From Hydra vulgaris (lineage: Eukaryota; Cnidaria; Hydrozoa; Anthoathecata; Hydridae), in the NCBI RefSeq assembly GCF_038396675.1, contig NC_088932.1:23059501-23123500 (forward strand): DNA of 64,000 bases. The letters run 5' to 3'. Below the pieces are notes generated by a model that was not told the origin of the DNA, made no database searches, and saw only the letters and a program-made list of their open reading frames with translations. Made by a program: the position numbers and the translations under genes. Below are positions 32,763 through 45,419 of the stretch, piece by piece. How positions within the stretch are numbered: the stretch's first letter is position 1; each line of letters starts with the position of its first letter.

Positions 32763-33359
32763 ATTTTAGTGGAACCGGGCAAGTGTAATTTTGCCGCTAT
32801 CAAAACAATTTGATTTTTATTAACCAATTAATTTACAACTTGGGATTGTTCCTGGGAACTTGTTCTCGGGAAATTCTTGCGAAAATAATAAACTGAAATT
32901 TCGAAATCTCCGTATTATTAATATATAAAAATTGATTTAAAGATTAAAATATTTTCCGGGATCTCGGAATTTTTTTTTTTCAGTACCCATGGATTTTAGT
33001 AACAAATTGTTTAACTTTCCCGCCAAAACTAGAATTTTTTGTTTTTCGGACCATTAGAAGATCACTTAATGTTATTGTATACTTATTAAAATTTACTACG
33101 GTACGAGTAAATTTTAATCAATGTTATAAAAATGTTCTCAAATCGTGAAACTTCAAAGGTTTGGAACTATTTTAATCTTAAAAAAATTATGAAGCAAAAT
33201 GCAAAAATTATCCAAAGTTAATATTATGCAAAGGTGATAGGGTCGAAAAGACATTCCACATTCTCACTTTCACATTATTTTAAGTAAAGAATGTGAAAGT
33301 GAGCCGCCAAATAAATAAAGTTGTGTTCAATCTATATTTTATTCTATTATAAAAATAGC

Positions 33360-33690
33360 TTCATAAGGAGAACGATTGGCTAAATATGCTGGTACTGATA
33401 GATTTTCCATAAATGCAATAGCTGAATCAGATCATATCCGTGAGTTGCTTCATGATAAAGGCCACAATATACCAAAATCTAAAACAGATGTCGTGAACCT
33501 TATCTATAAATGTTATATTAAATTATAGTTGAAAAATAAAGAAGAAAAATACTTAAAATAAAAAAAAAGAATTCAAGTTCAGTGTAGATTTGGATGATTA
33601 TTCAAAATATGGCAGAAGGTTTATCGCGACTGTTTCAAGGAGGACATACGGCTTCTTGTTATTTTTTTAATTTATTCTCTGAAGGAGTGA
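33360..33690 (+). pseudogene. hAT-2 transposase, N-terminal half
   Basis: Frame fragments read RLAKYAGTDRFSINAIAESD and HNIPKSKTDVVNLIYKCYI (33376-33525), the hAT block before the first catalytic Asp (compare ARMAAKDGISFNTIC in hAT-1), then FKFSVDLDDYSKYGRRF (about 33570-33625), where DLDDY is the likely first-Asp site. Stops follow. It is cut off by the LINE insertion. Confidence 0.6.
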
Positions 33691-33699
33691 TAGTAATAA

Positions 33700-35110
33700 G
33701 TAGTATAATTGTAACCGATAATTCGGTGAGTGCACTAAGTACACTTAATTGTAACCGATAATTCGGTGAGTGCACTAAGTACACTTAGACAGCTTTATCA
33801 TTATTTAGTGTAGTTACATTATTTAAAATCCATATGTCAAGTTAAGTTTTAAAAGAATTCACAGAAATAGCATTAACGACATCAGTAGGTAGTCGATTCC
33901 AATAAAATGATGCTCTGTTTGTTAAAAAATAATGCCGAGGCAAAAAACTAGTTATTTCGCGACTATATTTTATTTGATGGCCTCTTGCTGATTGATAACT
34001 TATTGGCAAAATTTCTTTAATTAAATTTACTTTTTTAATTCCATTGAATAACATATACATTTGAATCAAGTCACCCCGAATCCGTTTTACAACTAAAGTA
34101 GTAAGACCCATTTTATCTAATCTTTTCTTATAACATGATTTTTTGGTGGTGATATTATTCTTGTAGCACGATGCTATACCTTTTTTAAGAGATTAATTTC
34201 ATTTTTAAGACATGGAAACGGAACGGGTACAGGAAATTTAATTAACAATCTTGCAAAAGTTGTATATATAATTTTTAGTAACTCACTATTTAAACTTAAA
34301 AAAATATTCCTCAACATACCAAAACTTTATTTGCTTTACTTGCACAAAGAGTTATTTGATTTTTCTATTTCAAGACACAGGTAAATACTACACCAAGATC
34401 TTTTTCTCCGACAGTGGTACTTAAAGGTATATTTGGCATTAAACAAGTTCTTTTTGCGTTATTTTTACCAAAGTGCATTTTCAAACACTTCTCAAAATTA
34501 AACTTTAATAGCCATTTGCTGGACCAGTTGACAGCTTTGTCTAATTCATTTTGCAATAGGTTAACACTTGCTTTACAATCAACCCATGATAATACTTTTG
34601 CATCATCAGCATACATTTTCGAAATATCAACAAAGTTCTCAGGCAAATCATTAATATAAATAATAAATAGTAAAGGGCCAATAACCGAGCCTTGCGGCAC
34701 ACCACAAAATATACCTTTCCAAAATGAGACAATTTCTCCCATGACAACTCTTTGTCTTTGATTTTTTAGAATGCTTAAATCCATTTTAACAATGTACCAA
34801 TAATCCCATAATATTTAAGTTTTACCAGTTGTCTTTAATGGGGCATAATCAAATGCCTTTGCAAAGTCTAAGTAAAATATGTGTACTTGTATATTCTGAG
34901 ATAATAAGAGATTGAATCTAATGTCTTAATAAGGTTGGTCGAATAAGATCTTTTTTTAACAAAGCCGTATTGATTTTTCGAAAGAAGATTGTTTGCATTT
35001 CAAAAATTCATAATTAAATCTTGCACAACCCCTTCTATAATTTTACAAGGTACAAAAGTTAGTGAAATTGGACGATAATTCGATTTATTAAAGTTAAAAA
35101 AGCAGTTTGT
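33700..35110 (-). pseudogene. antisense CR1-like LINE fragment inside hAT-2
   Basis: On the minus strand from about 35110: NYRPISLTFVPCKIIEGVVQ, NQYGFVKKRS, a decayed AFDYAPIK region, then 34784-34365 with CGVPQGSVIGPLLFIIYIND and KMYADDAKVLS (catalytic YADD), and 34111-33842 with RRIRGDLIQMY-like text and SFYWNRLPTDVVNA. Several shifts break it. The WNRLP terminal motif and MYADD distinguish it from the LINE at 52.5 kb. Its 3' end carries the duplicated tail at 33707-33786. Confidence 0.75.
33707..33786 (-). repeat. two perfect copies of a 39-bp 3'-terminal LINE repeat
   Basis: AATTGTAACCGATAATTCGG followed by TGAGTGCACTAAGTACACTTA occurs twice head to tail (about 33707 and 33746). Short tandem 3' repeats without a poly(A) tail are a known trait of CR1/L2-type LINEs. 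GTGCACT...AGTACAC can pair. Confidence 0.8.
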
Positions 35111-35114
35111 AAAT

Positions 35115-35867
35115 CTCTGGTCGATATCAGTTTAAAAAACTCAAGTTGTTTGATGATGAGCTGGAAGTAGTTAAAAGTTTAGCCAGAAGCCTTGAGCCAA
35201 TTGTTTTAGGTTCTAAAATGATTTTTAGAAGGGAAGCAACATTATTAACATCCGTTCACAAATTAAAATTTATTATTAAAGAACTTGATGCTCAAGATTG
35301 CTATATATGCAAATAATCTTAAAAATGCTCTAGATGAAAGGATATGTCAAAGAAGGAAAAGCGATCTTGTTGCTTTATTAAGGTTTTTAGAAAATTCACA
35401 GTCCTTAAAAAGTGATATGTATAATAACTTATTTTGCATACCATCTAAAACAAAGATGATAAATATTGCTAATAAATTAACTGAGTGACTTTTTCCCATA
35501 TTTGAAAAACCTTAACAATATTATGATTAATCATAATATTGTTAAGTCAGTTCAGAAAAGGGATTAAAGTTTATGGCTGAAAGATTAGAAAAATTTGTAT
35601 AAAAAAAAAGAAAACTTTGTAGTTAATTGTAATTAATCAACTAAGCGTCAAGAATTCAATTTGTTTGAAGCAACTAACAAAAGATCACATAATTTAGATA
35701 CACTTCATAATGCACTTTTTACTATTCGACTATCCAGTGTTGAAGCTGATAGAGTGTTTGGTTCATCAGGTCTATTTTTTACAAAGTTTAGAACTAGATT
35801 ATTGGACCGTCATCTGGATGCACTAGTTTTTCTAAAAGGTCACTTTAAATCACAAAAATGGTTTTAA
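35115..35867 (+). pseudogene. hAT-2 transposase, C-terminal half
   Basis: Text resumes right of the LINE with KLFDDELEVVKSLARSLEPI and FRREATLLTSVHKLKFIIKE (35140-35285), then 35285-35488, and finishes at 35661-35867 with NLDTLHNALFTIRLSSVEAD and RVFGSSGLFFTKFRTRLLDR, the hAT C-terminal dimerisation domain, ending FLKGHFKSQKWF. The Glu of the usual SERVFS motif appears as Asp (VEADRVF). Several frame breaks are present. Confidence 0.7.
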
Positions 35868-36021
35868 AAATAAAGAAAAAAGAAAGAATATTTTTTAATT
35901 GTTTGTATTTTATTTAAATATACGTTCCCGGGATTTTCCCGGGATCTCAGGAACACTTCAAATAAATCCCGCTATTCCGGGATAGTAAAAAGTCTGGGAA
36001 TTTGCAATCCCTATTTACAAC

Positions 36022-36990
<969 letters not shown>

Positions 36991-38085
36991 ATACTTTTTG
37001 CCACAAACTGCCCCTGAAACTCGTGGCATTATTTCCAAGGTGACAAATTTAACTTTTAATCTAAATCTTATTTTCTTATTCTTTTTTATTCATTCCTACA
37101 TTGATTTTTTCATTATTCAACTTTTGATTCGTGTATAAATTATTTACTAAACACTATTTTAAAATCATTTAAAATTTACTTTAATAAAATATAACATTTT
37201 AAAAGTAAAAAATCTTGATGTCATTTTATTATTTTTAAGTTGGATACAGTTTATGTTTATTAGTGAGGTTGAATTATAATTAATTTGCATCACTTTTATG
37301 AAACCTGGATTAAAGTTTTAATTATATTTTGTTATGAGTCAGCACGTGCTTAAAAATATCCAAGTAAAGGTATTTAACTATTATCAAACACAAGTTGGTA
37401 AGTATTAAAAAAATTGTAACAAAAAAAAAGTTTTTTGTAGTTTCTTAAGGATATCCTGATAGCAAATTGCACTTATATTGCATATTATATAGAAAGTTTT
37501 ATTATATAAAAACTTGTAATATTTTTGTAGCTGCGATCTAAAAGTATTTCGGTCTGTGTTTTGAATTTTTAAATGACCCTTTTTGAGTTAAAATGCAAAT
37601 CTAACCCACCCATTGTTGGGCAGAAAAGATTTCTAAAAAAGCCTAAAATCATATAATTTTTTTAAATTTAGTTTTAGTTTTAAGCCATAATTTTTTAAAT
37701 TTAGCTTAAAAATACTTTGATATACCCATATACTTTAGGCATATTTAGGAAAGTTAACAATGATAGTTCCAAAAATAAAATTATGCTTATTTAAGAAAAA
37801 AGTTATTTAGACTCCGAAGATCTCCTTTAAGTAATTCGAATAACTCACGCGTTACTGCAACTGGTAAAGACTTGTCGACTTTTTCAGATTTGAAAATCAA
37901 GAGCGATCGCTCTTGACTTTTAAATTTAATTGTTATTAGATGTTAATAAGTTAAGTTGTTATTAGATGTCGGACGTCTCATGAGTGTCTATACTCACTGG
38001 GATACTTATATTAGTGCTGTTATTATAATACTATTATAAAACTTATTATTATTATAATACTTATTATAAAACTATTTTCTGCATT
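36991..38085. other. AT-rich stretch with one perfect 20-bp palindrome
   Basis: No gene is supported. TCAAGAGCGATCGCTCTTGA at 37897-37916 is a perfect palindrome in otherwise plain sequence. Short TTATTATAATAC repeats lie at about 38020-38065. Confidence 0.6.
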
Positions 38086-38094
38086 TACTGCAGA

Positions 38095-38293
38095 GCAGTG
38101 GCTAGGGAAAGTGGCCTCAATTTAGGGGGAAAGGGAGGCAAGCAATTTTTGGTGGCCATTTGGAAATTTAAGGGCTTTTTTGCAAATTTTAGGAGCTTTT
38201 TTTTCTTTTTAATACCTGTTGGAAAATTTTTAAGATTTTAAGGCCCTAATGGTAGATTTTGGAAGGAGGCCTCCAACCCACCTGCCACGGCAC
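38095..38293. mobile_element. candidate hAT-type MITE of about 200 bp
   Basis: CAGTGGCTAGGG on the left and, reversed on the right, CAGTGCCGTGGCAGG suggest short imperfect inverted ends; GGCCTCAATTTAGGGGG and GGAGGCCTCC words lie subterminally. No 8-bp duplication is clear. Confidence 0.35.
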
Positions 38294-38614
38294 TGATCTA
38301 GAAAAGCTGTAAAGAAAGCTTTTAACTGATTTTTAGTTGACTAACCGAAATTTGGGAAAATCAAATTTTTTAGACCAAGTCAACTAAAAGTCGACTTAGT
38401 CGAAATATAGGATATAAATTTTTTTTTAATAAATTGTAATAAAAATAATAGGATAATTTATATTAACTTTCTATTTTCTGACATCAAGTCGTTTAAGTAA
38501 TTATGAAGCAAAACAAAATGAAAGCAGGGCCGCTCCGACAATAGGGCTATTTATATCATGTAGTGGGCTATTTATAACCTATAATAATTGCTAAATATCA
38601 AAAAGTCTATACAT

Positions 38615-39895
38615 CATATTTTTTTTTTTTTTTTTTATTTATACATCTTCGCTTCCAATAAGGCTGCAAGCAGCCGCTAATTAAAGTTGGAAGTTACTAA
38701 AAGAGAAAAGATAAAGATTGAAGAGCAAGATAATGATTGACGGACGACTTAAAGGATTGCAAAGTAATCAGGAAAACAAGATCAAGGAAGCGAATTCCAA
38801 AGAGCTGATGTTCGAGGAAAACAACTTGACGAATAAACGTTTTTGGAGCACTTAGGAACAGTCACATAAAAAGGATGAGACTTAATTGAATGACAAGTAA
38901 CACGAGAATGAATTTTAGTAGATGGTACAAGAGACGCTAGCTCTTTAGAGCAATGCCCATTATAGTATTTGTCGAAAAGAGAAAGAGAAGCAACATTACG
39001 ACGATGTGATAATGGTTGAAGGTTGGCTGCAAGTCCAACTATGTTTACAATGCGTTTTTGCACCTTGTCTAAAAGAGAAAGGGCATCATTAGAAGATCCG
39101 CCCCAGATATGGCAATAGTATTCCATACAAGGCCGGATTTGAGATTTATAGAGATAGAGAATAGAATCCAGAGTAAGAAAGTGGCGAGCTCGATAAGAAG
39201 ATGCAACCTTAGCAGATGCTAATTTTGCAACCGATTTGATATATGGTTTCCAAGAAAGATTGGAAGTAAGAGTTAATCCTAGAAGATGAAGAGTAGGTGA
39301 CTCATCGAGTACATCACCGTTCATAAATATAGGAAGATCTAAATTATTGCGATAACGATTGGCTGAAAAAAATTGAGTTTTATCTGAATTAAAGTTCACC
39401 AGCCACTGTGAGCCCCATGCTATAGCAGAAGTGAGATCCTTTTCAAGCTCAAATGCCCCCTCCAAGCAATCAGAGGGTGTTGGTTTCTTATCACGACAAG
39501 AATAAATGGTAGTATCATCAGCAAACAATGCCACCTTAGATGTGAGAATATCTGGAAGATCGTTAATGTAAATTAAAAAGAGTATAGGGCCAAGGATAGA
39601 ACCTTGAGGAACCCCTGAAGTTACAGAATAAGAAGAAGAGTGTTGTCCATCGAGGACAACTTTTATGCTACGATTGGAAAGGAAGGAATCGAAAATCTTA
39701 AAGATGTTTCCAGATATACCGTAAGAAGAAAGCTTATGGAGAAGACCAGCATGCCAAACTTTATCAAAAGCTTTTGAAATGTAAAGCGCGATGGTCTTAA
39801 CCTTTCCACCTAATGCGCAATAAAACCTATCAGTTATTACTGTTAGCAAATCAGCTGTAGAACGAGAAGATTGAAATCCATATTAATAGTCAGAA
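38615..39895 (-). mobile_element. 5'-truncated antisense LINE with poly(A) tail
   Basis: A T-run at 38618-38637 is the A-tail on the minus strand. The ORF follows at 38782-39849, and a little more coding text continues to about 39890 (YGFQSSRSTADLLT-like) before similarity stops. No target duplication was identified. Confidence 0.75.
38782..39849 (-). pseudogene. LINE reverse transcriptase, C-terminal two thirds
   Basis: A 355-residue open frame with RT motifs in order: LYISKAFDKVWHAGLLHKLS (first catalytic Asp), SVTSGVPQGSILGPILFLIY, KVALFADDTTIYSC (catalytic FADD), HLLGLTLTSNLSWKPYIKS, RPCMEYYCHIWGGSS and the terminal RTSALWNSLP. The preceding text (ADLLTVITDRFYCALGGKVKTIAL) is also RT-like. 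The RVWHAGLLHKL and GGSS motifs place it in a different LINE family from the one at 52.5 kb; fragments of the same family lie at 60.5-61.0 kb. After WNSLP a stop precedes the usual SSCFPDYF-like tail, suggesting a one-base shift. The N-terminal RT and endonuclease are absent. Confidence 0.8.
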
Positions 39896-40319
39896 AGTAA
39901 GTTATTAGATTATTATTACAATTTTATTGTATAGATGACAGTGAGAATATTGAGCCTCGCGATTTAACTTTGCTCTCGAGCCCCAAGCTAGCAAGCATAA
40001 AGTAAAAATATTATAATTTGTAAATTAAATAAAACTTTAAGAGATTAAAAAAAACAATATGATATAGATTTTATAGTTCATGCTATTGTTATTAAATGAA
40101 AACACAAAAATTGAAAACTAAAAACTTTTAAATTGAATAAAAAGACGAGGATTTTTAGATTATTACTCAACTAAATCGACTTTTAGTCAAGAAGTAAGAA
40201 ATTCATAGTCCATTAAAGCGACTATTCAATTTTTCATAATCGACTAATTTTGACTTTCGACTACTCGATTTTTAGTCGAATTAGTCGAAGTTGCTAACAA
40301 CACTAATGAAAAGTCAAAT

Positions 40320-40795
40320 TTATTTTTGACTCATAAATTTGAATAATATTTTAAATTTTAATTTAAACTGAATTATTTACTTTTTTTGTTTTTTCTCTTA
40401 GATTATATCAAAAGTAAGTTTAATCATTTATTTTCGATGAATAATTTACTATTGGAGCTTTAATTCAACTTTTAGTATTGTAATTGCGGGTGTTTTTTTG
40501 GTCTTTGTTTTAAATATCTACCTTTCTTTTTCCTGCTAAGTAACCTAAACGTTCTTTATATTAAATGCTTTCAATGTGTTAAATCGTTATTTTTATAATT
40601 CATTGTTGATGTATAATATTTTTATCAATTAATAAGATGTGTACACAGATATTGCATTAATTCTAGTAAATGTATATAGTTTAGTACATATATTAAAAAT
40701 ATGTAGTCATTATTTAAAAATATATATAAAAATGAACCCGAGTGAAAGAATTTGCACATATATTTGATATATTATAATTATTTTATATACATTAT
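40320..40795. other. AT-rich stretch without feature
   Basis: No gene is recognised before the microsatellite block. Confidence 0.5.
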
Positions 40796-40933
40796 ATATA
40801 TTTAAATGATATACATGTATGTATATATGTATATATATGTATGTATGTAAAATGATATACATGTATGTATATATGTATATATGTATGTATGTAAAATGAT
40901 ATACATGTATGTATAATATGTATAATATGTATG

Positions 40934-41006
<73 letters not shown>

Positions 41007-41330
41007 GTATGTATGTATGTATGTGTGTCTGTATGTATGTATGTATGTATGTATGTATGTATGTATGTATGTATGTATGTATGTATGTATGTATGTATGT
41101 ATGTATGTATGTATGTATGTATGTATGTATGTATGTATTTATTTATGTATTTATGTATGTATTTATGTATGTTTGTATGTTTTTATGTATGTATGTATGT
41201 ATGTATAATGATATACATGTATGTATGTATATGCATGTATGTATCTAGGCATAATGATATAAATGTATGTATGTATGTATGTATGTATGTATGTATAATG
41301 ATAAACATGTATATATGTATATGTTTGTAT
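40796..41330. repeat. compound microsatellite: (TA)n, (TATG)n and a 50-60 bp higher-order unit
   Basis: The left part has three copies of a unit around AAATGATATACATGTATGTA (about 40804, 40849 and 40894). It is followed by (TA)n at 40930-41006, (GTAT)n from 41007 to about 41200, and further ATGATATACATGTATG units to 41320. Long Tyr/Val/Cys/Met frames are artefacts. Confidence 0.93.
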
Positions 41331-41349
41331 CAACTCTGGGTTTTTCGAC

Positions 41350-42270
41350 ATTTAACATTTCTAAAAAAAAATTAAAATATACTCGGGTATATTTTAAATG
41401 CTGATAATCGGGTGTTGACATTCCCTAAGATATTTAGTAATAAAGAGCAAGAAAAACCCAGCATTCTCTTATATAAAAAAAGGAAATAGTTTGATTAATT
41501 AACATACTTTTGTCTAACAATTACCAAATTAAACATTTTTCTTCATACTATTTGATTTTACATAGATTTCAAATAAATCGACTTTTATCCATATTTAAAA
41601 TGATTTAGAAATGTTTTTTTAGTTGCAGTTGTGGCTATTTGATTGTTTTAACGTCCATAAATATTTATTTGTGATCGCTTGGTGCTCCATCTCTTAGGTG
41701 CCCAGGTTAAACGTGCATTTTTTTATTGCATTAAAAACTATTGTTTTAAAGAGGAGTGTTTGATGAAAGCATTATATGTAACTAAAATACACTGTAACCT
41801 AAAACTACACTGTAACCTAAAATTTACAAAGTCTAGTACTTAGTACTTTTTTATTTTACTCTAGTTATAGCACTAATTTTTTTAAATTATATTATTTATC
41901 CTTTGAGATTTTAAAGGTTTTATCATCAGTACTATGCAAATATATTCTCCTAAAGAAGACTATCCATAAAAAAGAATAGTTAATAAAAAATGATAATAAA
42001 GTTTATACACAACTAAAAATGAAAATAATTAAAAATGTATTTTTCAATTTTTCTGGAAAATAAACCTATTTGTTTATCGCTAAAAAAAATGATTTTATCG
42101 TAAAAACTGTTTCTAAAATTTACATCGCAAACTCTGTTTCTGATAAAACAAACAATAATTTTATTTTGTTTTTTTGAGTTTTTTCTAAAATTACATTTGC
42201 GTAGTACACCTTATAGATAAAAAATAATAATAGATAAAAAAATTGTTTTAGTTATTTTATATAATTAAAG
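41350..42270. other. AT-rich stretch without feature
   Basis: No gene is seen. A short direct repeat, CACTGTAACCTAAAA, occurs twice at 41789-41822. Confidence 0.5.
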
Positions 42271-42477
42271 GAGAAATTACTAGGGTGGCCATCGATTTTT
42301 TTCAAAAAAACGGGAAAATTTGCAAAAAAATCGGGATTTTTGCTAAAAATACGGGACATTTGCTAAAGAAACTTTTTTTGTAAATATGTTGAAGCAAAAA
42401 ATAGTTTTTAATTTATTTTTCGAAATATTTTAAATTTGGTAGTTATTTTTAAAAAAATTGCTCAACATTTTCAGATA

Positions 42478-43455
42478 TAGGGTAGATTAGGGTAATATGA
42501 GCACCTTAAGCGAAAATTGGAATAATTTCAAAAATAATTAAGCTGGATCCAAAATTTTTGCGAATAAACAATATTTAGGGATCCCTTCTAATGATCCACT
42601 TAGATATTTGGGCACCCGAAATTTCTTCTTAAAAACACAGAGGTTTTAAAAAAGTAGCAAAAATGCTCATATTACCCACACCACTTGGTGAGCACTTTAA
42701 TTTGAGCACTTTAAATTAACTAAAAAAAAAAACATTCATTTTGTAAAAAAAAACTAATTTTTGAAATTTTATGATTCAATATTAACAAAACTTATCATTA
42801 AAAGAGCAAATTTTAAGCCCCTTTTCGTGAAAACAAAACTACTATGTTTTCCGCAAGAAAAAAAGGAAAAAATTAGTTCGTTGTTTTTTCAATTTTATAA
42901 ACTCAAACCTTGGAACGATAAAAATTCAATTTTTTTGAATTTAAATTACAGAAAAATGTTTAGTATTAATGTTTTTATTCAAAAAACCAATTAAGACCAC
43001 TGCTTTTTTAGGACTTTAAACTAGGTAATTTCAATGAAAATCACTGGGTAATTTGAGCATGCTCATATTACACAAAAATGGCAGCTTTAAATAAAGCCAA
43101 AACTAAATATTTCTATGCATTATTTTTTAAACAAAATTGAATCGGATTTATAGCTAACATAATTTTCTTTATGAAAAAATTATTTTCAGTATTTTAGCAC
43201 CAAAATTTCGCGCCACAGATTTATTCATGCGTGATGATATTATTTTAACTACGCAAAAAATTTAACAGCGTTTTAACTAGATGATAGCCGCTAATTAGTG
43301 CATATAGATTTACGTTAATTGTACTGATTTCTGTAATCCCCACAAAAAGTCAATTCAAAAAATACATAGCAACTTTAACTTGACTGCATCACATTTTAGA
43401 AATCTTTAAGTATGCTCATATTAACAAGGTGCTCATATTACCCTAATCTACCCTA
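42478..43455. mobile_element. MITE nested in hAT-3, 978 bp, 29-bp inverted repeats
   Basis: TAGGGTAGATTAGGGTAATA on the left is matched perfectly by the reversed right end, through TGAGCACCTT (about 29 bp). The words GCTCATATTAC / GTAATATGAGC recur inside (42664, 43061). No true coding region; the 77-codon frame at 42761 has no domain. Confidence 0.88.
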
Positions 43456-43637
43456 ATTTATTTCTTAATGAATGACAAAAGTACATTTAAGTAAAAAATT
43501 TGAGATAACCTTATTGTACTTCAAAAAAATTTTTTTTGTTTGACTTAAATTAAAAATTTAATTTAATGGCTGAGAAATTCAGTTATAACTGTAAGTTATT
43601 TTAAAAAAAAAATCAAGTTTTAAAAATAAATTTACTT

Positions 43638-45018
43638 TTATTTTGAATATATTTCTTTTGGAATAACATTATTAAGGAAAAAAACATTAACTTTAATTAG
43701 ATTATAAAAATGTAAGCATTTTAAGTTAAAATTGTATGTAATAGTTGTCAATGAATCAATTGTCTCAATATCAAGTCGATTTTTGTTATCATCCCAGATC
43801 TGATTAGTTATCGAAAACAATCTCTCAACTTCTGCTGATGAGCCAACCAAACAAAATGCAAACTCTGCTAATTTTTCTGAACTTGTTAAAGGTGTTGAAT
43901 TTTCTCTAAAATTTATGAAAATCTTAACCCAAATGCTTTCTGGTGAAAGTTTTAAGTTTGACCAGCTTGATAAATTTTTTATAACATAATCACGCATTAA
44001 GCCATATTCATCAAATAGTAAATCAACATTAATAATATTATTAAACTTCTCTCTCTATCTTTCCATATAAAAACTTGCAAACCGTAGTTTTCCCATAACT
44101 AAATATTATTGATTATAGCGTCATAAAAATCATTCACTTTGATCATTAATTGATTTTTCGTAGATTAACTTAGCTTTTGAAATTAAGGTTTGGAATCAGT
44201 TGGTAGAAATCTAAATGCTTTTCTATTTATTAATTTTCCTTTTAATATTTTCATTTGATTTGCTGCTTCAAAACTTGTTGTAAATGATGATTCAATAAGT
44301 TTTAATGAATCATTGAAATTTTTAACCTGTTTTGCAATAAATAACATCCAAAATTTATTTTCAATGCAGTCAAAAAAAGATTTGATAACTGGTGGACACT
44401 TTGTTAACAATGCAAAGTAATCCTTCAAAGGATTGTAAAACTCAGTTAAACGAAAAATTGCAGGTTGAAGTGTTAAAAAGTGTGTATTAGAATGGTTTAA
44501 CAAAGCTTTATAATATGAATCAACTTCATCACAAATCTGTTTGAATTTTTTTGTTCTTTTCTAGCTCACTTTTGTTGTCACATCAATAAACGGTGCAATT
44601 ACTTGTGTTATGACAGCAGCTGTTTTAGTTTTTCCATGTGTAAACTTTTTTTCAAAAAAATTTTGTACTAATTCTGAAGTACAATCATTAGAACGAAATG
44701 ACAAATAATGCTTAGCAGTGTGATACGCAAATGTTGCATCCTTAGAAGCAATTTCAAGATCATTATTTGATGCCTCTATTTTTTTGAAGAATTCATTTAC
44801 TTTTCTGTTTGATAATCCAGCAGCATTTGACGACTTATGCTTTTTAGTATCAATTTGTTAAACAATATCACTTCGACTTCCAAATTCAACTGAAAATTCT
44901 GCTGAACATAAATTGCACTACGTTTTACTGTCATTTCCAACCAATTTTTTAATAAATTCAAATTTAGTTGCATATTTGTCACTCCATTGAGTTTTTCGTT
45001 TCTTTTTCTCAGACATGA
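43638..45018 (-). pseudogene. hAT-3 transposase with BED-like N-terminus, decayed
   Basis: Minus-strand reading from ATG 45018: MSEKKKRKTQWSDKYATKFE, a BED/zinc-finger-like CNLCSAEFSVEFGS with HIDTKKHKSS-type His (in-frame stops near 44930 and 44860), NEFFKKIEASNNDLEIASKD, then an open block at 44503-44183 (FRLTEFYNPLKDYFALLTKC). After damaged text comes 43997-43638, which ends in the hAT dimerisation domain (VGSSAEVERLFSITNQIWDD, then NRLDIETIDSL). The layout resembles the SCAND3/ZBED-like hAT group. Parts of the RNase H fold are missing between 44183 and 43997. Confidence 0.7.
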
Positions 45019-45419
45019 TGCTATAAGAAAATCAAATTACTAGTTAAAACAATCTTAATTGTATATTTTTTACTTACTATCTTATTTAGTATAACTAGTT
45101 TAATATATTAATCTTATTTAGGAATCACAAATATAAATTTAAATATAGAAATAAACAATTTTTGTCACTTTAAAATACTTTCAACACAGGTTAAGATAAT
45201 ACGACGGAATTCGTAATTCGAAAGAAATTTGACTGCATCATAAATTGCAAATTTGTTTTAAAAAAAAACGTTAAAATTTTCATTAAAAAATAAAAAGTGA
45301 AATTTGTACTAAATAATTCAAAAATACGGGACAAATGTGGTCAAATAAAGGATACGGGACATTTTGTAAAAATATGGGATTGTCCCCGCTAAATACTCGC
45401 AGATGGCCTAGAAATTACT

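Larger units (their letters stand above)
32840..36013 (+). mobile_element. second hAT element (hAT-2), 3174 bp, split by an antisense LINE
   Basis: TTTACAAC at 32832-32839 and 36014-36021 is an 8-bp target duplication. Ends: TTGGGATTGTTCC on the left; the right end, reversed, is TAGGGATTGCAAATTCCC. Subterminal CCCGGGAT-type words lie near both ends (32865-32965 and 35925-35990), as in hAT-1, so the two are related families. The transposase remains lie on both sides of the LINE inserted at about 33700-35110. Confidence 0.85.
38330..40310. mobile_element. candidate element ends rich in AGTCGA words, split by a LINE
   Basis: GTTGACTAACCG...AAGTCGACTTAGTCGA (38338-38405) and, on the other side of the LINE, CGACTTTTAGTC...CGACTACTCGATTTTTAGTC...AGTCGAAGTTGC (40158-40297) carry the same palindromic AGTCGACT-like words in inverted order. 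This looks like the two ends of one AT-rich transposon with the LINE at 38.6-39.9 kb inserted within it. The exact ends are unclear. Confidence 0.35.
42281..45410 (-). mobile_element. third hAT element (hAT-3), 3130 bp, 8-bp target duplication
   Basis: GAAATTAC at 42273-42280 and 45411-45418 flanks the element. Ends are TAGGGTGGCCATC and (reversed) TAGGCCATCTG. Subterminal ACGGGA words recur on both sides (ACGGGAAAATT, ATACGGGACATTT; and AATACGGGACAAAT, ATACGGGACATTT). One decayed minus-strand transposase and a nested MITE lie within. Confidence 0.88.

Noticed and set aside
37897..37916. GCGATCGC word as a cyanobacterial HIP1-like signal
   Set aside because: A single occurrence in a metazoan-type window has no such meaning; kept only as a palindrome.
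40909..41375. Met-Tyr-Val-Cys repeat proteins of up to 146 codons
   Set aside because: Produced by (TATG)n; no coding evidence beyond the repeat.
42761..42994. 77-codon Lys-rich frame as a host gene
   Set aside because: Lies inside a MITE, with no domain or splice context.
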